Of a stretch of 64,000 nucleotides of DNA, positions 1-8,545 are shown in pieces. Source of the stretch: Candidatus Aalborgiella aggregata. Its GTDB lineage: Bacteria > Pseudomonadota > Gammaproteobacteria > Burkholderiales > Burkholderiaceae_C. The position numbers were made by a program, and so were the translations under genes. Every line of letters begins with the position of its first letter. The stretch's first letter is position 1. The DNA lies in NCBI GenBank assembly GCA_016705065.1, contig JADIYY010000003.1, positions 496,001 through 560,000 of the forward strand. Direction: 5' to 3'. The notes under the pieces were generated by a model. The model was not told the origin of the DNA, did not search any database, and was given only the letters and a program-made list of their open reading frames with translations.

Positions 1-25
1 TGAAGTGTTGTGCTACGTCGCGTAA
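1..25 (+). CDS. rpsH: 30S ribosomal protein S8, C-terminal end (partial)
   Basis: Only the last seven codons and the stop are present, reading EVLCYVA. This matches the usual S8 C-terminus (GE-x-x-CYVA). The position directly before rplF fits the spc operon order. The rest of the gene lies upstream of the window. Confidence 0.85.
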
Positions 26-58
26 TTAATATTTGCACGGCACACAGGAGAAAAATAA

Positions 59-592
59 ATGTCACGTATAGCAAAAATGCCAGTGTCAATTCCTTCGGGC
101 GTTGAGGTGGTGATTAAAGACGGTCAAGTGAGTGTTAAAGGATCTGGCGGTGTTTTGTCGCTGGCCAACAATGCTTTGGTTAATATTGTGAGCAATGCAG
201 GTGTTCTGACATTTGCCCCACAAAACGATTCTCGTGAAGCGAATGCCATGTCTGGCACGATGCGTCAGTTGGTTAACAACATGATCATTGGTGTCACCAA
301 AGGATTCGAGAAAAAGTTGACTTTGATTGGGGTTGGCTACAAAGCCACATCTTCCGCTAATGCTTTAAATTTAGCGGTGGGTTACTCGCATCCTGTTAAT
401 AAAGAAATGCCAGCAGGCATCAAAGTTGAGACACCAACGCCTACTGAAATCATCATTAAAGGCGCTGATCGTCAACGTGTGGGTCAAATTGCTGCTGAGA
501 TTCGTGCTGTTCGTCCGCCAGAGCCATATAAGGGCAAAGGAATTCGTTATTCGGACGAAACAATTTCAATCAAAGAGACTAAGAAGAAATAA
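59..592 (+). CDS. rplF: 50S ribosomal protein L6
   Basis: The 177-residue protein is full length for L6, which binds 23S rRNA near the sarcin-ricin loop at the base of the L7/L12 stalk. It starts MSRIAKMPV and ends in a basic tail (KETKKK). The glycine-rich segment PPEPYKGKGIRY near the C-terminus is the typical L6 signature. An AGGAG Shine-Dalgarno lies a few bases before the ATG. It follows rpsH and precedes rplR, the standard spc operon order. Confidence 0.98.
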   Translation: MSRIAKMPVSIPSGVEVVIKDGQVSVKGSGGVLSLANNALVNIVSNAGVLTFAPQNDSREANAMSGTMRQLVNNMIIGVTKGFEKKLTLIGVGYKATSSANALNLAVGYSHPVNKEMPAGIKVETPTPTEIIIKGADRQRVGQIAAEIRAVRPPEPYKGKGIRYSDETISIKETKKK

Positions 593-603
593 GGATCTGC
601 AAC

Positions 604-969
604 ATGTTGACCAAAAAAGAACAACGTTTACGCCGGTCACGTCAGACTCGCATTCGCATTGCTACACAAGGCGTTGCCCGTCTCACCGTAAACCGTACAA
701 ACTCTCATATTTATGCATCCGTCATATCTGGTTGCGGTACCAAAGTACTTGCAACAGCTTCAACAGCTCAAGAAACTGTTCGTGCCTTGTTGGGTGCGGC
801 AGGTAAGGCTGGTGATGTTGATGCGGCTAAAGTTGTTGGCAAAGTAATCGCCGAAAAGGCGAAAGCTGCCGGAGTTGAAAAAGTGGCTTTTGACAGAGCT
901 GGTTATGCCTATCATGGACGCGTAAAAGCTTTGGCTGATGCGGCACGTGAAGCTGGTATGCAGTTTTAA
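604..969 (+). CDS. rplR: 50S ribosomal protein L18
   Basis: The 121-residue protein is the normal size for L18, the 5S rRNA-binding protein of the central protuberance. The arginine-rich N-terminus (QRLRRSRQTRIRI) and the C-terminal FDRAGYAYHGRVKALADAAREAG segment, quoted here in parts (FDRAGYAYHGRV, ALADAAREAG), are typical of the family. The start follows rplF by 11 bases and the next gene is rpsE, so it is co-transcribed in the spc operon. Confidence 0.98.
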   Translation: MLTKKEQRLRRSRQTRIRIATQGVARLTVNRTNSHIYASVISGCGTKVLATASTAQETVRALLGAAGKAGDVDAAKVVGKVIAEKAKAAGVEKVAFDRAGYAYHGRVKALADAAREAGMQF

Positions 970-996
970 GCTTAATAGGCGAAATAGGAAAATCAC

Positions 997-1521
997 ATGG
1001 CAAAAGTACAAGCAAAAATGCAAGGTAAAGCAGACGGTCCAGAAGACGGCATGCGCGAAAAGATGATTGCCATCAATCGCGTAACAAAAGTTGTCAAAGG
1101 TGGTCGTATTCTCGGTTTTGCGGCGCTCACCGTTGTGGGTGATGGCGATGGTCGCGTTGGTATGGGCAAGGGCAAGTCTAAAGAAGTGCCAACAGCCGTA
1201 CAAAAGGCGATGGAAGAATCTCGCCGGCAATTGGTCAAAGTGTCATTGAAAAATGGCTCGATTCACCACAAAGTAATGGGTCATCATGGTGCTGCCAGTG
1301 TTATGTTGGCACCTGCACCAAAAGGTACGGGCATTATTGCTGGCGGCCCAATGCGCGCTGTTTTTGAAGTTGTGGGTGTGACAGATATTGTGGCGAAGAG
1401 CCACGGATCTAGCAACCCATACAACATGGTACGCGCTACTTTGGATGCCTTGCAAAAAGTGACCACACCGGCGAATGTTGCTGCTAAACGTGGCAAAAGC
1501 GTCGAAGATTTATTTGCTTAA
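997..1521 (+). CDS. rpsE: 30S ribosomal protein S5
   Basis: The 174-residue protein has the S5 double-stranded RNA-binding N-terminal domain (KVVKGGRILGF, followed by GDGDGRVGMGKGK) and the C-terminal domain with GPMRAVFEVVGV and GSSNPYNMVRAT. S5 sits at the mRNA entry and affects decoding accuracy. An AGGAAA Shine-Dalgarno-like sequence precedes the ATG. The gene lies between rplR and rpmD as in other bacteria. Confidence 0.98.
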   Translation: MAKVQAKMQGKADGPEDGMREKMIAINRVTKVVKGGRILGFAALTVVGDGDGRVGMGKGKSKEVPTAVQKAMEESRRQLVKVSLKNGSIHHKVMGHHGAASVMLAPAPKGTGIIAGGPMRAVFEVVGVTDIVAKSHGSSNPYNMVRATLDALQKVTTPANVAAKRGKSVEDLFA

Positions 1522-1533
1522 TTGGATTACAAA

Positions 1534-1716
1534 ATGACGACACAAAAAACTGTCAAATTGCAATTGGTGCGTAGCCCAATTGGCTGTAAAGAGTCTCATC
1601 GTGCGACAGTGCGTGGATTAGGTTTGCGCAAACTAAATAGCACCAGTGAATTGGTTGATACACCTGCAGTGCGTGGAATGATCAACAAGATTGACTACAT
1701 GGTCAAAGTACTTTAA
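1534..1716 (+). CDS. rpmD: 50S ribosomal protein L30
   Basis: The 60-residue protein starting MTTQKTVKLQL is full length for L30. The motif RATVRGLGLRKLNS is the family signature. The reading frame also extends four codons upstream to a TTG right after the rpsE stop, but the ATG at 1534 gives the usual N-terminus and is preferred. The gene lies between rpsE and rplO in the spc operon. Confidence 0.95.
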   Translation: MTTQKTVKLQLVRSPIGCKESHRATVRGLGLRKLNSTSELVDTPAVRGMINKIDYMVKVL

Positions 1717-1726
1717 GAGGCATACG

Positions 1727-2167
1727 ATGGAATTAAATAACATCAAGCCAGCAGATGGCGCTAAGCACTACAAACGTCGCGTTGGTCGTGGTATCGGTTC
1801 TGGCATTGGCAAGACTGCAGGTCGTGGTCATAAGGGACAAAAGTCACGTACTGGTGGATATCACAAAGTGGGCTTTGAAGGCGGTCAAATGCCAATGCAA
1901 CGTCGTTTGCCAAAACGTGGCTTTAAATCCCATTTGCTTAAATACAATGCAGAAATTACATTAAGCGCCTTAGAAATGTTGGGTCAGGCTGAAGTCGATG
2001 TTTTAGCATTGAAACAAGCAGGGCTGGTTGCAGAGCAGGTAAAAGTCGTTAAGGTTATCAAGTCAGGTGATATTAAGCGCGCCGTCAAATTGACCGGTAT
2101 TGGTGCCACTGTTGGCGCAAAAGCTGCTATTGAGTCAGCTGGCGGCAGCATCGTAGCGTTAGCGTAA
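1727..2167 (+). CDS. rplO: 50S ribosomal protein L15
   Basis: The 146-residue protein begins MELNNIKPADGAKH and has the glycine-rich RNA-contact region (RRVGRGIGSGIGKTAGRGHK, about residues 18-37) and the GGQMPMQRRLPKRGF motif. The frame is open for 12 more codons into rpmD, but the ATG at 1727 has AAGAGG before it and gives the expected length. L15 binds 23S rRNA late in large-subunit assembly. secY follows 27 bases downstream. Confidence 0.96.
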   Translation: MELNNIKPADGAKHYKRRVGRGIGSGIGKTAGRGHKGQKSRTGGYHKVGFEGGQMPMQRRLPKRGFKSHLLKYNAEITLSALEMLGQAEVDVLALKQAGLVAEQVKVVKVIKSGDIKRAVKLTGIGATVGAKAAIESAGGSIVALA

Positions 2168-2194
2168 TAGTTACTGAATCAACAGGATATCAAC

Positions 2195-3514
2195 GTGGCT
2201 ACTAGCGCAAAGACATTAGCAAAAACAGACAAGTATGGTGACCTGCGTCGCCGCTTGGTATTTTTGCTCTTGGCATTGGTGGTTTACAGGCTGGGTGCGC
2301 ATATACCAGTTCCCGGGATTAATCCGGATGCTTTGCAAGAATTCTTTAAACAGCAAGAGGGCGGAATATTGAATTTGATCAATATGTTCTCTGGTGGAGC
2401 GTTGTCAAGATTTACTATTTTTGCACTAGGTATCATGCCTTATATTTCTGCATCCATCATTATGCAGTTGCTGGGATATGTTGTACCTGCTTTTGAGCAA
2501 ATGAAAAAAGAGGGTGAAGCTGGTCGTAGAAAAATTACACAATACACCCGATACGGCACTTTAGCTTTGGCCTTGTTTCAAACTTTAAGCATTGCGATTG
2601 CGCTTGAAAGCTCGCCAGGTATGGTGATCGATCCTGGTATGGGTTTTCGCATGACGACGGTGGTAAGCCTAACTGCAGGCACCATGTTTCTGATGTGGTT
2701 AGGTGAACAAATTACAGAGCGCGGATTGGGAAATGGTATTTCGATTTTAATTTTCGCTGGCATCGCTGCCGGATTGCCTAGCGCTATTGGTGGATTGTCT
2801 GAATTGGTTCGCACAGGTGCTATGAATGTATTTGTCGCTATCGTTATTGTCGCGGTGGTCATCCTTGTTACTTATTTTGTAGTGTTTATTGAACGTGGAC
2901 AGAGAAAGATTTTGGTCAACTATGCTCGCCGTCAGGTCGGTAACAAAGTTTATGGTGGTCAATCTTCGCACTTGCCATTGAAACTCAATATGGCTGGTGT
3001 GATACCTCCAATTTTTGCTTCGTCGATTATTCTGTTGCCTGCCACCTTAGTAAGTTGGTTAAGCACGGGTGATTCAATGCGTTGGTTGAAAGATGCTGCA
3101 GCCATGTTGGCTCCAGGTCAACCAATTTATGTGATGTTTTACGCTGCAGCGATTATTTTCTTCTGCTTTTTCTATACCGCGTTGGTCTTCAATAGCAGAG
3201 AAACGGCTGATAATTTGAAGAAGAGTGGTGCGTTTGTTCCTGGTATTCGTCCAGGAGATCAAACTGCAAAATACATCGATAAAATTTTATTGAGATTGAC
3301 CTTTGTCGGCGCTTTGTATATCACGTTTGTTTGTTTGCTGCCCGAGTTTTTAATATTAAAATATAATGTTCCGTTCTATTTTGGTGGTACTTCGCTTTTG
3401 ATTATTGTGGTTGTGACCATGGATTTCATGGCGCAAGTACAAAACTATTTGATGTCACAGCAATATGACTCACTCTTGAAGAAGGCGAATTTTAAAACGT
3501 CGTTAGGTTCATAA
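2195..3514 (+). CDS. secY: Protein translocase subunit SecY
   Basis: The 439-residue protein is the channel-forming subunit of SecYEG in the inner membrane. About ten hydrophobic segments are visible. Diagnostic stretches are YRLGAHIPVPGI near residue 35, the plug-region glycine-rich segment IMPYISASIIMQLL, and the cytoplasmic loop with GIRPGDQTAKYI. The start is a GTG with an AGGA sequence upstream. The gene sits between rplO and infA, an arrangement common in betaproteobacteria. Confidence 0.98.
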   Translation: MATSAKTLAKTDKYGDLRRRLVFLLLALVVYRLGAHIPVPGINPDALQEFFKQQEGGILNLINMFSGGALSRFTIFALGIMPYISASIIMQLLGYVVPAFEQMKKEGEAGRRKITQYTRYGTLALALFQTLSIAIALESSPGMVIDPGMGFRMTTVVSLTAGTMFLMWLGEQITERGLGNGISILIFAGIAAGLPSAIGGLSELVRTGAMNVFVAIVIVAVVILVTYFVVFIERGQRKILVNYARRQVGNKVYGGQSSHLPLKLNMAGVIPPIFASSIILLPATLVSWLSTGDSMRWLKDAAAMLAPGQPIYVMFYAAAIIFFCFFYTALVFNSRETADNLKKSGAFVPGIRPGDQTAKYIDKILLRLTFVGALYITFVCLLPEFLILKYNVPFYFGGTSLLIIVVVTMDFMAQVQNYLMSQQYDSLLKKANFKTSLGS

Positions 3515-3519
3515 CAGTT

Positions 3520-3738
3520 ATGTCAAAAGACGACGTTATACAAATGGCAGGTGAAATTGTAGAAAATTTGCCAAATGCGACATTCAGGGTCAAGTTAGAA
3601 AATGGACATATTGTGTTGGGACACATTTCTGGAAAAATGCGGATGCACTACATTCGAATTTTGCCAGGTGATAAGGTAACAGTTGAATTGACGCCCTATG
3701 ATTTAACACGGGCAAGAATTGTGTTTCGCGCCAAGTAG
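3520..3738 (+). CDS. infA: Translation initiation factor IF-1
   Basis: The 72-residue protein has the standard IF-1 length and its single S1/OB fold (GEIVENLPNATFRVKLENGH, then GKMRMHYIRILPGDKV). IF-1 occupies the ribosomal A site during initiation. Placement of infA between secY and rpmJ, only five bases after the secY stop, is characteristic of betaproteobacteria such as Burkholderia and differs from enteric bacteria, where infA is elsewhere. Confidence 0.98.
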   Translation: MSKDDVIQMAGEIVENLPNATFRVKLENGHIVLGHISGKMRMHYIRILPGDKVTVELTPYDLTRARIVFRAK

Positions 3739-3795
3739 TTTTAATGTATTCGCGCTTTGTAAGCGTATATTGAGTTTGTAAATTAGGAGTATCGC

Positions 3796-3909
3796 ATGAA
3801 GGTTTCGGCTTCGGTCAAAAAAATTTGCCGCAACTGCAAAATCATCCGTCGTAAAGGCGTTGTTCGTGTCATCTGTACAGATGCGCGCCATAAACAGCGT
3901 CAAGGTTGA
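3796..3909 (+). CDS. rpmJ: 50S ribosomal protein L36
   Basis: This short 37-residue reading frame begins MKVSASVKKIC and ends in HKQRQG. It keeps the zinc-ribbon ligands of the C+ form of L36 (C11, C14, C27 and H32 in CRNC...CTDARH). An AGGAGT Shine-Dalgarno lies 9 bases upstream of the ATG. It follows infA and precedes rpsM, the normal order. Confidence 0.96.
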   Translation: MKVSASVKKICRNCKIIRRKGVVRVICTDARHKQRQG

Positions 3910-3955
3910 TCAGTAAGTTATTAGCTAGCAATTAGGAAATCCACTTAGGAAAATT

Positions 3956-4321
3956 ATGGCACGTATAGCAGGTATTAATATCCCCCAGCATCAGCATGCT
4001 GAGATTGGTTTAACAGCGATTTATGGTATAGGTCGCACACGCGCACGCAAAATTTGCGTTGCATGTGACATTGCGTTCGCTAAAAAAATCAAAGATTTGA
4101 CTGATGGCGATTTGGAAAAAATTCGCGATCAAATCGCTGCCTTCACCATTGAAGGCGATTTGCGCCGTGAGACAACCATGAACATCAAGCGTTTGATGGA
4201 TATCGGTTGCTACAGAGGCTTTCGTCATCGCCGTGGCTTGCCAATGCGTGGACAAAGAACACGTACCAATGCACGTACTCGCAAGGGTCCACGCAAAGCA
4301 GCAGCTTCATTGAAAAAATAA
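3956..4321 (+). CDS. rpsM: 30S ribosomal protein S13
   Basis: The 121-residue protein starts MARIAGINIP, the invariant S13 N-terminus, and has the basic C-terminal tail (RGLPMRGQRTRTNARTRKGP). S13 forms bridge B1 contacts with the large subunit and touches the P-site tRNA. It opens the alpha operon block rpsM-rpsK-rpsD-rpoA-rplQ. Confidence 0.98.
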   Translation: MARIAGINIPQHQHAEIGLTAIYGIGRTRARKICVACDIAFAKKIKDLTDGDLEKIRDQIAAFTIEGDLRRETTMNIKRLMDIGCYRGFRHRRGLPMRGQRTRTNARTRKGPRKAAASLKK

Positions 4322-4338
4322 ACGGGTAGAACTACATC

Positions 4339-4743
4339 ATGGCAAAATCACCAGCCAATAGCGCGGCACAACGCGTACGTAAAAAAGTTCGTAAGAACGT
4401 AGCAGATGGCATTGCGCACGTGCATGCTTCATTTAACAACACCATCATTACGATCACAGATCGCCAAGGTAACTCTTTGGCATGGGCGTCATCAGGTGGT
4501 CAAGGTTTCAAAGGCTCTCGCAAATCAACTCCTTTTGCAGCGCAAGTTGCTTCTGAAGTTGCTGGACGTGCAGCTATTGAGCAAGGCATCAAAAACGTTG
4601 ATGTCGAAATTAAAGGTCCTGGCCCTGGCCGTGAATCCTCTGTTCGTGCACTCGGTGCATTGGGTATTCGCATCAACTCTATTGCTGATGTGACACCTGT
4701 ACCGCATAACGGATGCAGACCACAAAAGCGCCGTCGTATTTAA
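4339..4743 (+). CDS. rpsK: 30S ribosomal protein S11
   Basis: The 134-residue protein has the S11 motifs HVHASFNNTIITITDRQGN and GPGPGRESSVRAL, and the C-terminal PVPHNGCRPQKRRR. S11 lies on the platform and shapes the mRNA exit region. It follows rpsM by 17 bases in the alpha operon. Confidence 0.98.
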   Translation: MAKSPANSAAQRVRKKVRKNVADGIAHVHASFNNTIITITDRQGNSLAWASSGGQGFKGSRKSTPFAAQVASEVAGRAAIEQGIKNVDVEIKGPGPGRESSVRALGALGIRINSIADVTPVPHNGCRPQKRRRI

Positions 4744-4859
4744 TCTAAGACATCGTTTTAGTTAAATTTTCAACATTTCATCAAGCCCACCGCTATCAAC
4801 TTGTCTGTTGGTAGCTCCCACAGCCAGTCCTGTGGAAGACGATTTATAAGGATATTCAA

Positions 4860-5483
4860 GTGGCACGTTACTTAGGCCCTAAAGCCAAACTCTCACGCCG
4901 TGAAGGCACCGATTTATTCCTGAAAAGCGCTCGCCGCTCTATCAGCGACAAAGCCAAATTTGACTCTAAACCAGGTCAGCACGGGCGCACTTCGGGTGCT
5001 CGTACTTCTGATTTCGGTTTGCAATTGCGCGAAAAGCAAAAAGTCAAACGCATGTACGGTATTTTGGAGCGCCAGTTCCGTCGTTATTTCGCTGAAGCGG
5101 ATCGTCGCAAAGGAAATACTGGTGCGAACTTGCTGACATTGCTTGAATCACGTTTGGACAATGTGGTTTACCGCATGGGATTTGGATCAACACGAGCTGA
5201 AGCCCGTCAATTGGTATCGCACAAAGCGATGACGGTGAATGGTCAAAGCGTCAATATTCCTTCTTACTCTGTGAAATCAGGCGATGTAATCGCTGTTCGC
5301 GATAAGTCTAAAGCACAAGCTCGTATTACTGAAGCGTTGCAATTGGCAACTCAAGTGGGCATGCCTGCTTGGGTTGAAGTGAACGTTGACAAAGCGACAG
5401 GCACTTTCAAGAAATCACCTGACCGCGATGAATTCGGTGCCGATATCAATGAATCGCTCATTGTTGAGTTGTATTCTCGCTAA
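4860..5483 (+). CDS. rpsD: 30S ribosomal protein S4
   Basis: The 207-residue protein starts with GTG and reads MARYLGPKAKLSRREGTDL, typical of S4. The S4 RNA-binding domain is visible at LESRLDNVVYRMGFGSTRAEA (quoted in two parts: LESRLDNVVYRMGF and STRAEARQLVSHKA). S4 nucleates small-subunit assembly and, in E. coli, represses the alpha operon. The 116-base gap before the gene holds short inverted repeats (around 4795-4842), but I cannot tell whether they are an S4 target. Confidence 0.97.
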   Translation: MARYLGPKAKLSRREGTDLFLKSARRSISDKAKFDSKPGQHGRTSGARTSDFGLQLREKQKVKRMYGILERQFRRYFAEADRRKGNTGANLLTLLESRLDNVVYRMGFGSTRAEARQLVSHKAMTVNGQSVNIPSYSVKSGDVIAVRDKSKAQARITEALQLATQVGMPAWVEVNVDKATGTFKKSPDRDEFGADINESLIVELYSR

Positions 5484-5586
5484 GAATCATTTTAATTAGT
5501 CCTTTAGCTTGCTTCGCATTAGCAAGTTTGGGGGCTTCACCAGCCTTACCGGCGTAACGAGCTGGGGGTATTGAGAGGAAATTAAT

Positions 5587-6579
5587 ATGCAAGCAAATTT
5601 ATTGAAACCTAAAGCCATTCACGTAGAGCAGCTCAGTGCCAATCGTGCCAAGGTTACCTTGGAGCCCTTTGAGCGTGGCTATGGTCATACATTGGGTAAT
5701 GCTTTACGCCGCGTATTGCTGTCATCAATGGTAGGTTACGCGCCTACTGAGGTCACCATTGCAGGTGTTTTGCACGAGTACTCTTCTATTGATGGCGTGC
5801 AAGAAGATGTTGTGAACATTTTATTGAACCTCAAAGGCGTTGTATTCAAATTGCACAACCGTGATGAAGTGACTTTAAGCTTACGCAAAGACGGTGAAGG
5901 TGCCGTGACTGCAGCTGATATTCAAACTCCACATGATGTTGAAATCGTCAACCCTGACCACATCATTGCTAATTTATCGCAAGGCGGTAAGTTGGACATG
6001 CAGATTAAGATAGAAAAAGGCCGTGGCTACGTACCAGGAACCATGCGTCGTTTTGGCGACGAGCCAAACAAGTCTATTGGTCGCATTGTGCTCGACGCGT
6101 CGTTTTCTCCTGTATCACGCGTTAGCTATTCAGTGGAAAGCGCACGCGTTGAACAGCGTACTGATTTGGATAAGTTGGTCATTGAGATTGAAACCAATGG
6201 CGCAATCAATGCAGAAGATGCTGTGCGTTCATCGGCTAAGATTTTGGTCGAGCAATTGGCCGTATTTGCACAACTTGAAGGCAGTGAATTGGCTGCATTT
6301 GATGCACCAAGTTCAGCACGCAATGCACAACAGTTTGACCCATTGCTGTTGCGTCCAGTGGATGAGCTTGAGCTCACTGTGCGTTCTGCCAACTGCCTCA
6401 AAGCGGAAAACATTTACTACATCGGTGATTTGATTCAACGTTCTGAAAATGAGTTGTTAAAAACACCAAATTTAGGTCGTAAATCGCTCAATGAAATCAA
6501 GGAAGTCTTGGCTTCTCGTGGTTTGACTTTGGGCATGAAGCTCGAAAGCTGGCCACCAGCAGGTTTGGATAAACCATAA
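5587..6579 (+). CDS. rpoA: DNA-directed RNA polymerase subunit alpha
   Basis: The 330-residue protein has the N-terminal dimerisation/assembly domain (ERGYGHTLGNALRRVLLSSM near residue 30) and the C-terminal helix-hairpin-helix domain that binds UP elements and activators (from about residue 250: LLLRPVDELELTVRSANCLK, then NLGRKSLNEIKEVL). Length is standard. The 100-base leader contains a small stem at about 5508-5530. It sits between rpsD and rplQ. Confidence 0.98.
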   Translation: MQANLLKPKAIHVEQLSANRAKVTLEPFERGYGHTLGNALRRVLLSSMVGYAPTEVTIAGVLHEYSSIDGVQEDVVNILLNLKGVVFKLHNRDEVTLSLRKDGEGAVTAADIQTPHDVEIVNPDHIIANLSQGGKLDMQIKIEKGRGYVPGTMRRFGDEPNKSIGRIVLDASFSPVSRVSYSVESARVEQRTDLDKLVIEIETNGAINAEDAVRSSAKILVEQLAVFAQLEGSELAAFDAPSSARNAQQFDPLLLRPVDELELTVRSANCLKAENIYYIGDLIQRSENELLKTPNLGRKSLNEIKEVLASRGLTLGMKLESWPPAGLDKP

Positions 6580-6659
6580 TTAACCATTAAACAACCATTA
6601 AGTTAGGTTGCAATATCGGACAGTACCTGATACGGCTGTCCACATAAAAGGAAAATACC

Positions 6660-7058
6660 ATGCGTCACGGATACGGATTAAGAAAATTAAACAGAACCAG
6701 CGAACATCGTTTAGCGATGTTGCGCAATATGATGAACTCTCTCATTGAGCATGAAGTCATCAAAACAACATTGCCAAAAGCAAAAGAGTTGCGCCGCGTG
6801 ATCGAGCCTATGATTACTTTGGCTAAAACACCCAGCTTGTCCAACAAGCGTATGGCTTTTAATCGCCTGCGTGACCGCGATTCAGTTGTCAAATTATTTG
6901 CTGATTTGGGACCGCGCTTCGCAACACGTCCAGGTGGTTACACGCGTATTCTGAAAATGGGATTCCGCGTTGGTGACAATGCACCCATGGCCTTGGTTGA
7001 ATTGGTTGATCGTCCAGATACAGCCGAAGTAGTTGCCAGCACCGAAGCGAAAGCTTGA
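6660..7058 (+). CDS. rplQ: 50S ribosomal protein L17
   Basis: The 132-residue protein starts MRHGYGLRKLNRTSEHRLAM, the conserved L17 N-terminus, and includes the GGYTRILKMGFRVGDNAPM signature. It is the last gene of the alpha operon. An AAGGAAAA sequence precedes the ATG. Confidence 0.98.
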   Translation: MRHGYGLRKLNRTSEHRLAMLRNMMNSLIEHEVIKTTLPKAKELRRVIEPMITLAKTPSLSNKRMAFNRLRDRDSVVKLFADLGPRFATRPGGYTRILKMGFRVGDNAPMALVELVDRPDTAEVVASTEAKA

Positions 7059-7085
7059 TAAGTCTGTTAAAATAGACCCTCTTAA

Positions 7086-7162
<77 letters not shown>

Positions 7163-7170
7163 CTTAATAA

Positions 7171-7200
7171 AAAGCCCACCAAAATTGGTGGGCTTTTTTT
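7171..7200 (+). terminator. Rho-independent terminator after the tRNA
   Basis: A 10-bp perfect stem (AGCCCACCAA / TTGGTGGGCT) with a 2-base spacer is followed by a run of T. The left side carries an A-run, so it can also work for the antiporter gene on the opposite strand. Confidence 0.9.
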
Positions 7201-7264
7201 ATGCTTGATCGGTATTTGGCTTGGATGCTGAAGATTATTGCAGCAGCGCTTTGTCGCAGTCGAT

Positions 7265-8479
7265 CTAATTTTTAAATATCAGCGATTTCAGTTTTTGTAG
7301 TTTTGGGTAAACCACAGGTACCGTGAGCATGGTACTGGCCACAGCCATAAGCAAAAGTGCAGTGAAAGTTTCTTGCGTAATGATGTTTTTATCCAGCAGG
7401 ATATTGACAAAAATAATCATGATCAAAGCTTTGGTTTGTAAAAGCCAGCCAATGATGGACGCATCACCTTTGTCCCATTTCAGTAATTTGCCAGCAATGT
7501 GAACACCAGCTAACTTTCCATAAACTGATGCCAATAGCAAAATGGCAGCCGCAGCAAACACCATCACACCTCCCATTGCCCAGTTCGTTTTTAAACCCGT
7601 ACTTAAGAAAAATACCGGCATGATCAGCAACAAAACATGGTGTCGCATGGTGTCCATTTTTTCTTGATTGAACCAATTGGCATCCATCACGGCACCAGCT
7701 AAAAAAGCACCCACCATGAAGTGCAAGCCTGCCCAGTCCGCAGCAAAGCTGCACATGGCTAACCAAATTAATGCGACATACCAGCGGTCTTGCTCTTGCA
7801 GTTGACGCATCAGCTTTCGGTACAGAAAAGTCAATATCGCAAAGATCACAAAGAACCCTATCTGCCGTCCGACTCGGGTCCAGTCCAACAAAATTATGGC
7901 CAACACGCCCCATATGGCGACATCATCCAAACTGGCATAACGCAAGATGCGTTGACCAATCGGTTGCCGCAGAATCTGTAATTTTTCCATCAACAAAATC
8001 AATATCGGTAGCGCTGTAACTGCACAAGCCATGCCGATGCCAAGGACAAATTGCCAAGTTCTTGCTTGTGAACCTATCCACCCTGAATTGCTGAGTGGTC
8101 CAAATAAAAGCAATAGCGCTGCACCACAACCAAATAGCAAGGGCGTAGCCAACGCAAAACCAGCTGTGATTGAACTTTCTACACGATGCTCCCAAGCTTT
8201 ATTTAAATCTAGCTCGATGCCTGCGATCATGACGAATAACATCACAGCCCACCACGCAATGCCATTGAGTGATTGAATCACTTGCGGTGTGAAAACGAAG
8301 TTGTAATAGCCTGGGAAGATGGAACCCAAAATGCCAGGACCCAGCAAAATGCCAGCAATAATCTGCACCACAACCAAAGGTGCGTAGTAATCTGTTTTGG
8401 CGATACGCCATACCAAGTATGGCAAGCTGAAAATGATCAGCATCGCAATTAAAAAAATCTCAGTGGTGTTGATGAGCAT
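7265..8479 (-). CDS. Cation/proton antiporter, Kef/CPA2 type
   Basis: The 404-residue membrane protein consists of about 11-12 hydrophobic segments and nothing else. The N-terminal segments with ILLGPGILG and the central region GAFLAGAVMDANWFNQEKMD match the sodium/hydrogen exchanger (CPA2, KefB-like) fold, in which an aspartate in a membrane helix carries the ion. There is no C-terminal TrkA/RCK regulatory domain, so it is not a full KefB/KefC. Substrate ion (K+ or Na+) cannot be told. It is a single gene facing the tRNA. Confidence 0.8.
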   Translation of the reverse strand: MLINTTEIFLIAMLIIFSLPYLVWRIAKTDYYAPLVVVQIIAGILLGPGILGSIFPGYYNFVFTPQVIQSLNGIAWWAVMLFVMIAGIELDLNKAWEHRVESSITAGFALATPLLFGCGAALLLLFGPLSNSGWIGSQARTWQFVLGIGMACAVTALPILILLMEKLQILRQPIGQRILRYASLDDVAIWGVLAIILLDWTRVGRQIGFFVIFAILTFLYRKLMRQLQEQDRWYVALIWLAMCSFAADWAGLHFMVGAFLAGAVMDANWFNQEKMDTMRHHVLLLIMPVFFLSTGLKTNWAMGGVMVFAAAAILLLASVYGKLAGVHIAGKLLKWDKGDASIIGWLLQTKALIMIIFVNILLDKNIITQETFTALLLMAVASTMLTVPVVYPKLQKLKSLIFKN

Positions 8480-8545
8480 GTCTCGTTGCGCTAACTTGTA
8501 GTGATAAAAACCTTGCGGTATGCAAACTCTGTATCCTGAGCAAAA

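Noticed and set aside
760..1230. ORFs on the minus strand within the ribosomal protein operon
   Set aside because: They are shadows of rplR and rpsE with no ribosome site and no recognisable domain.
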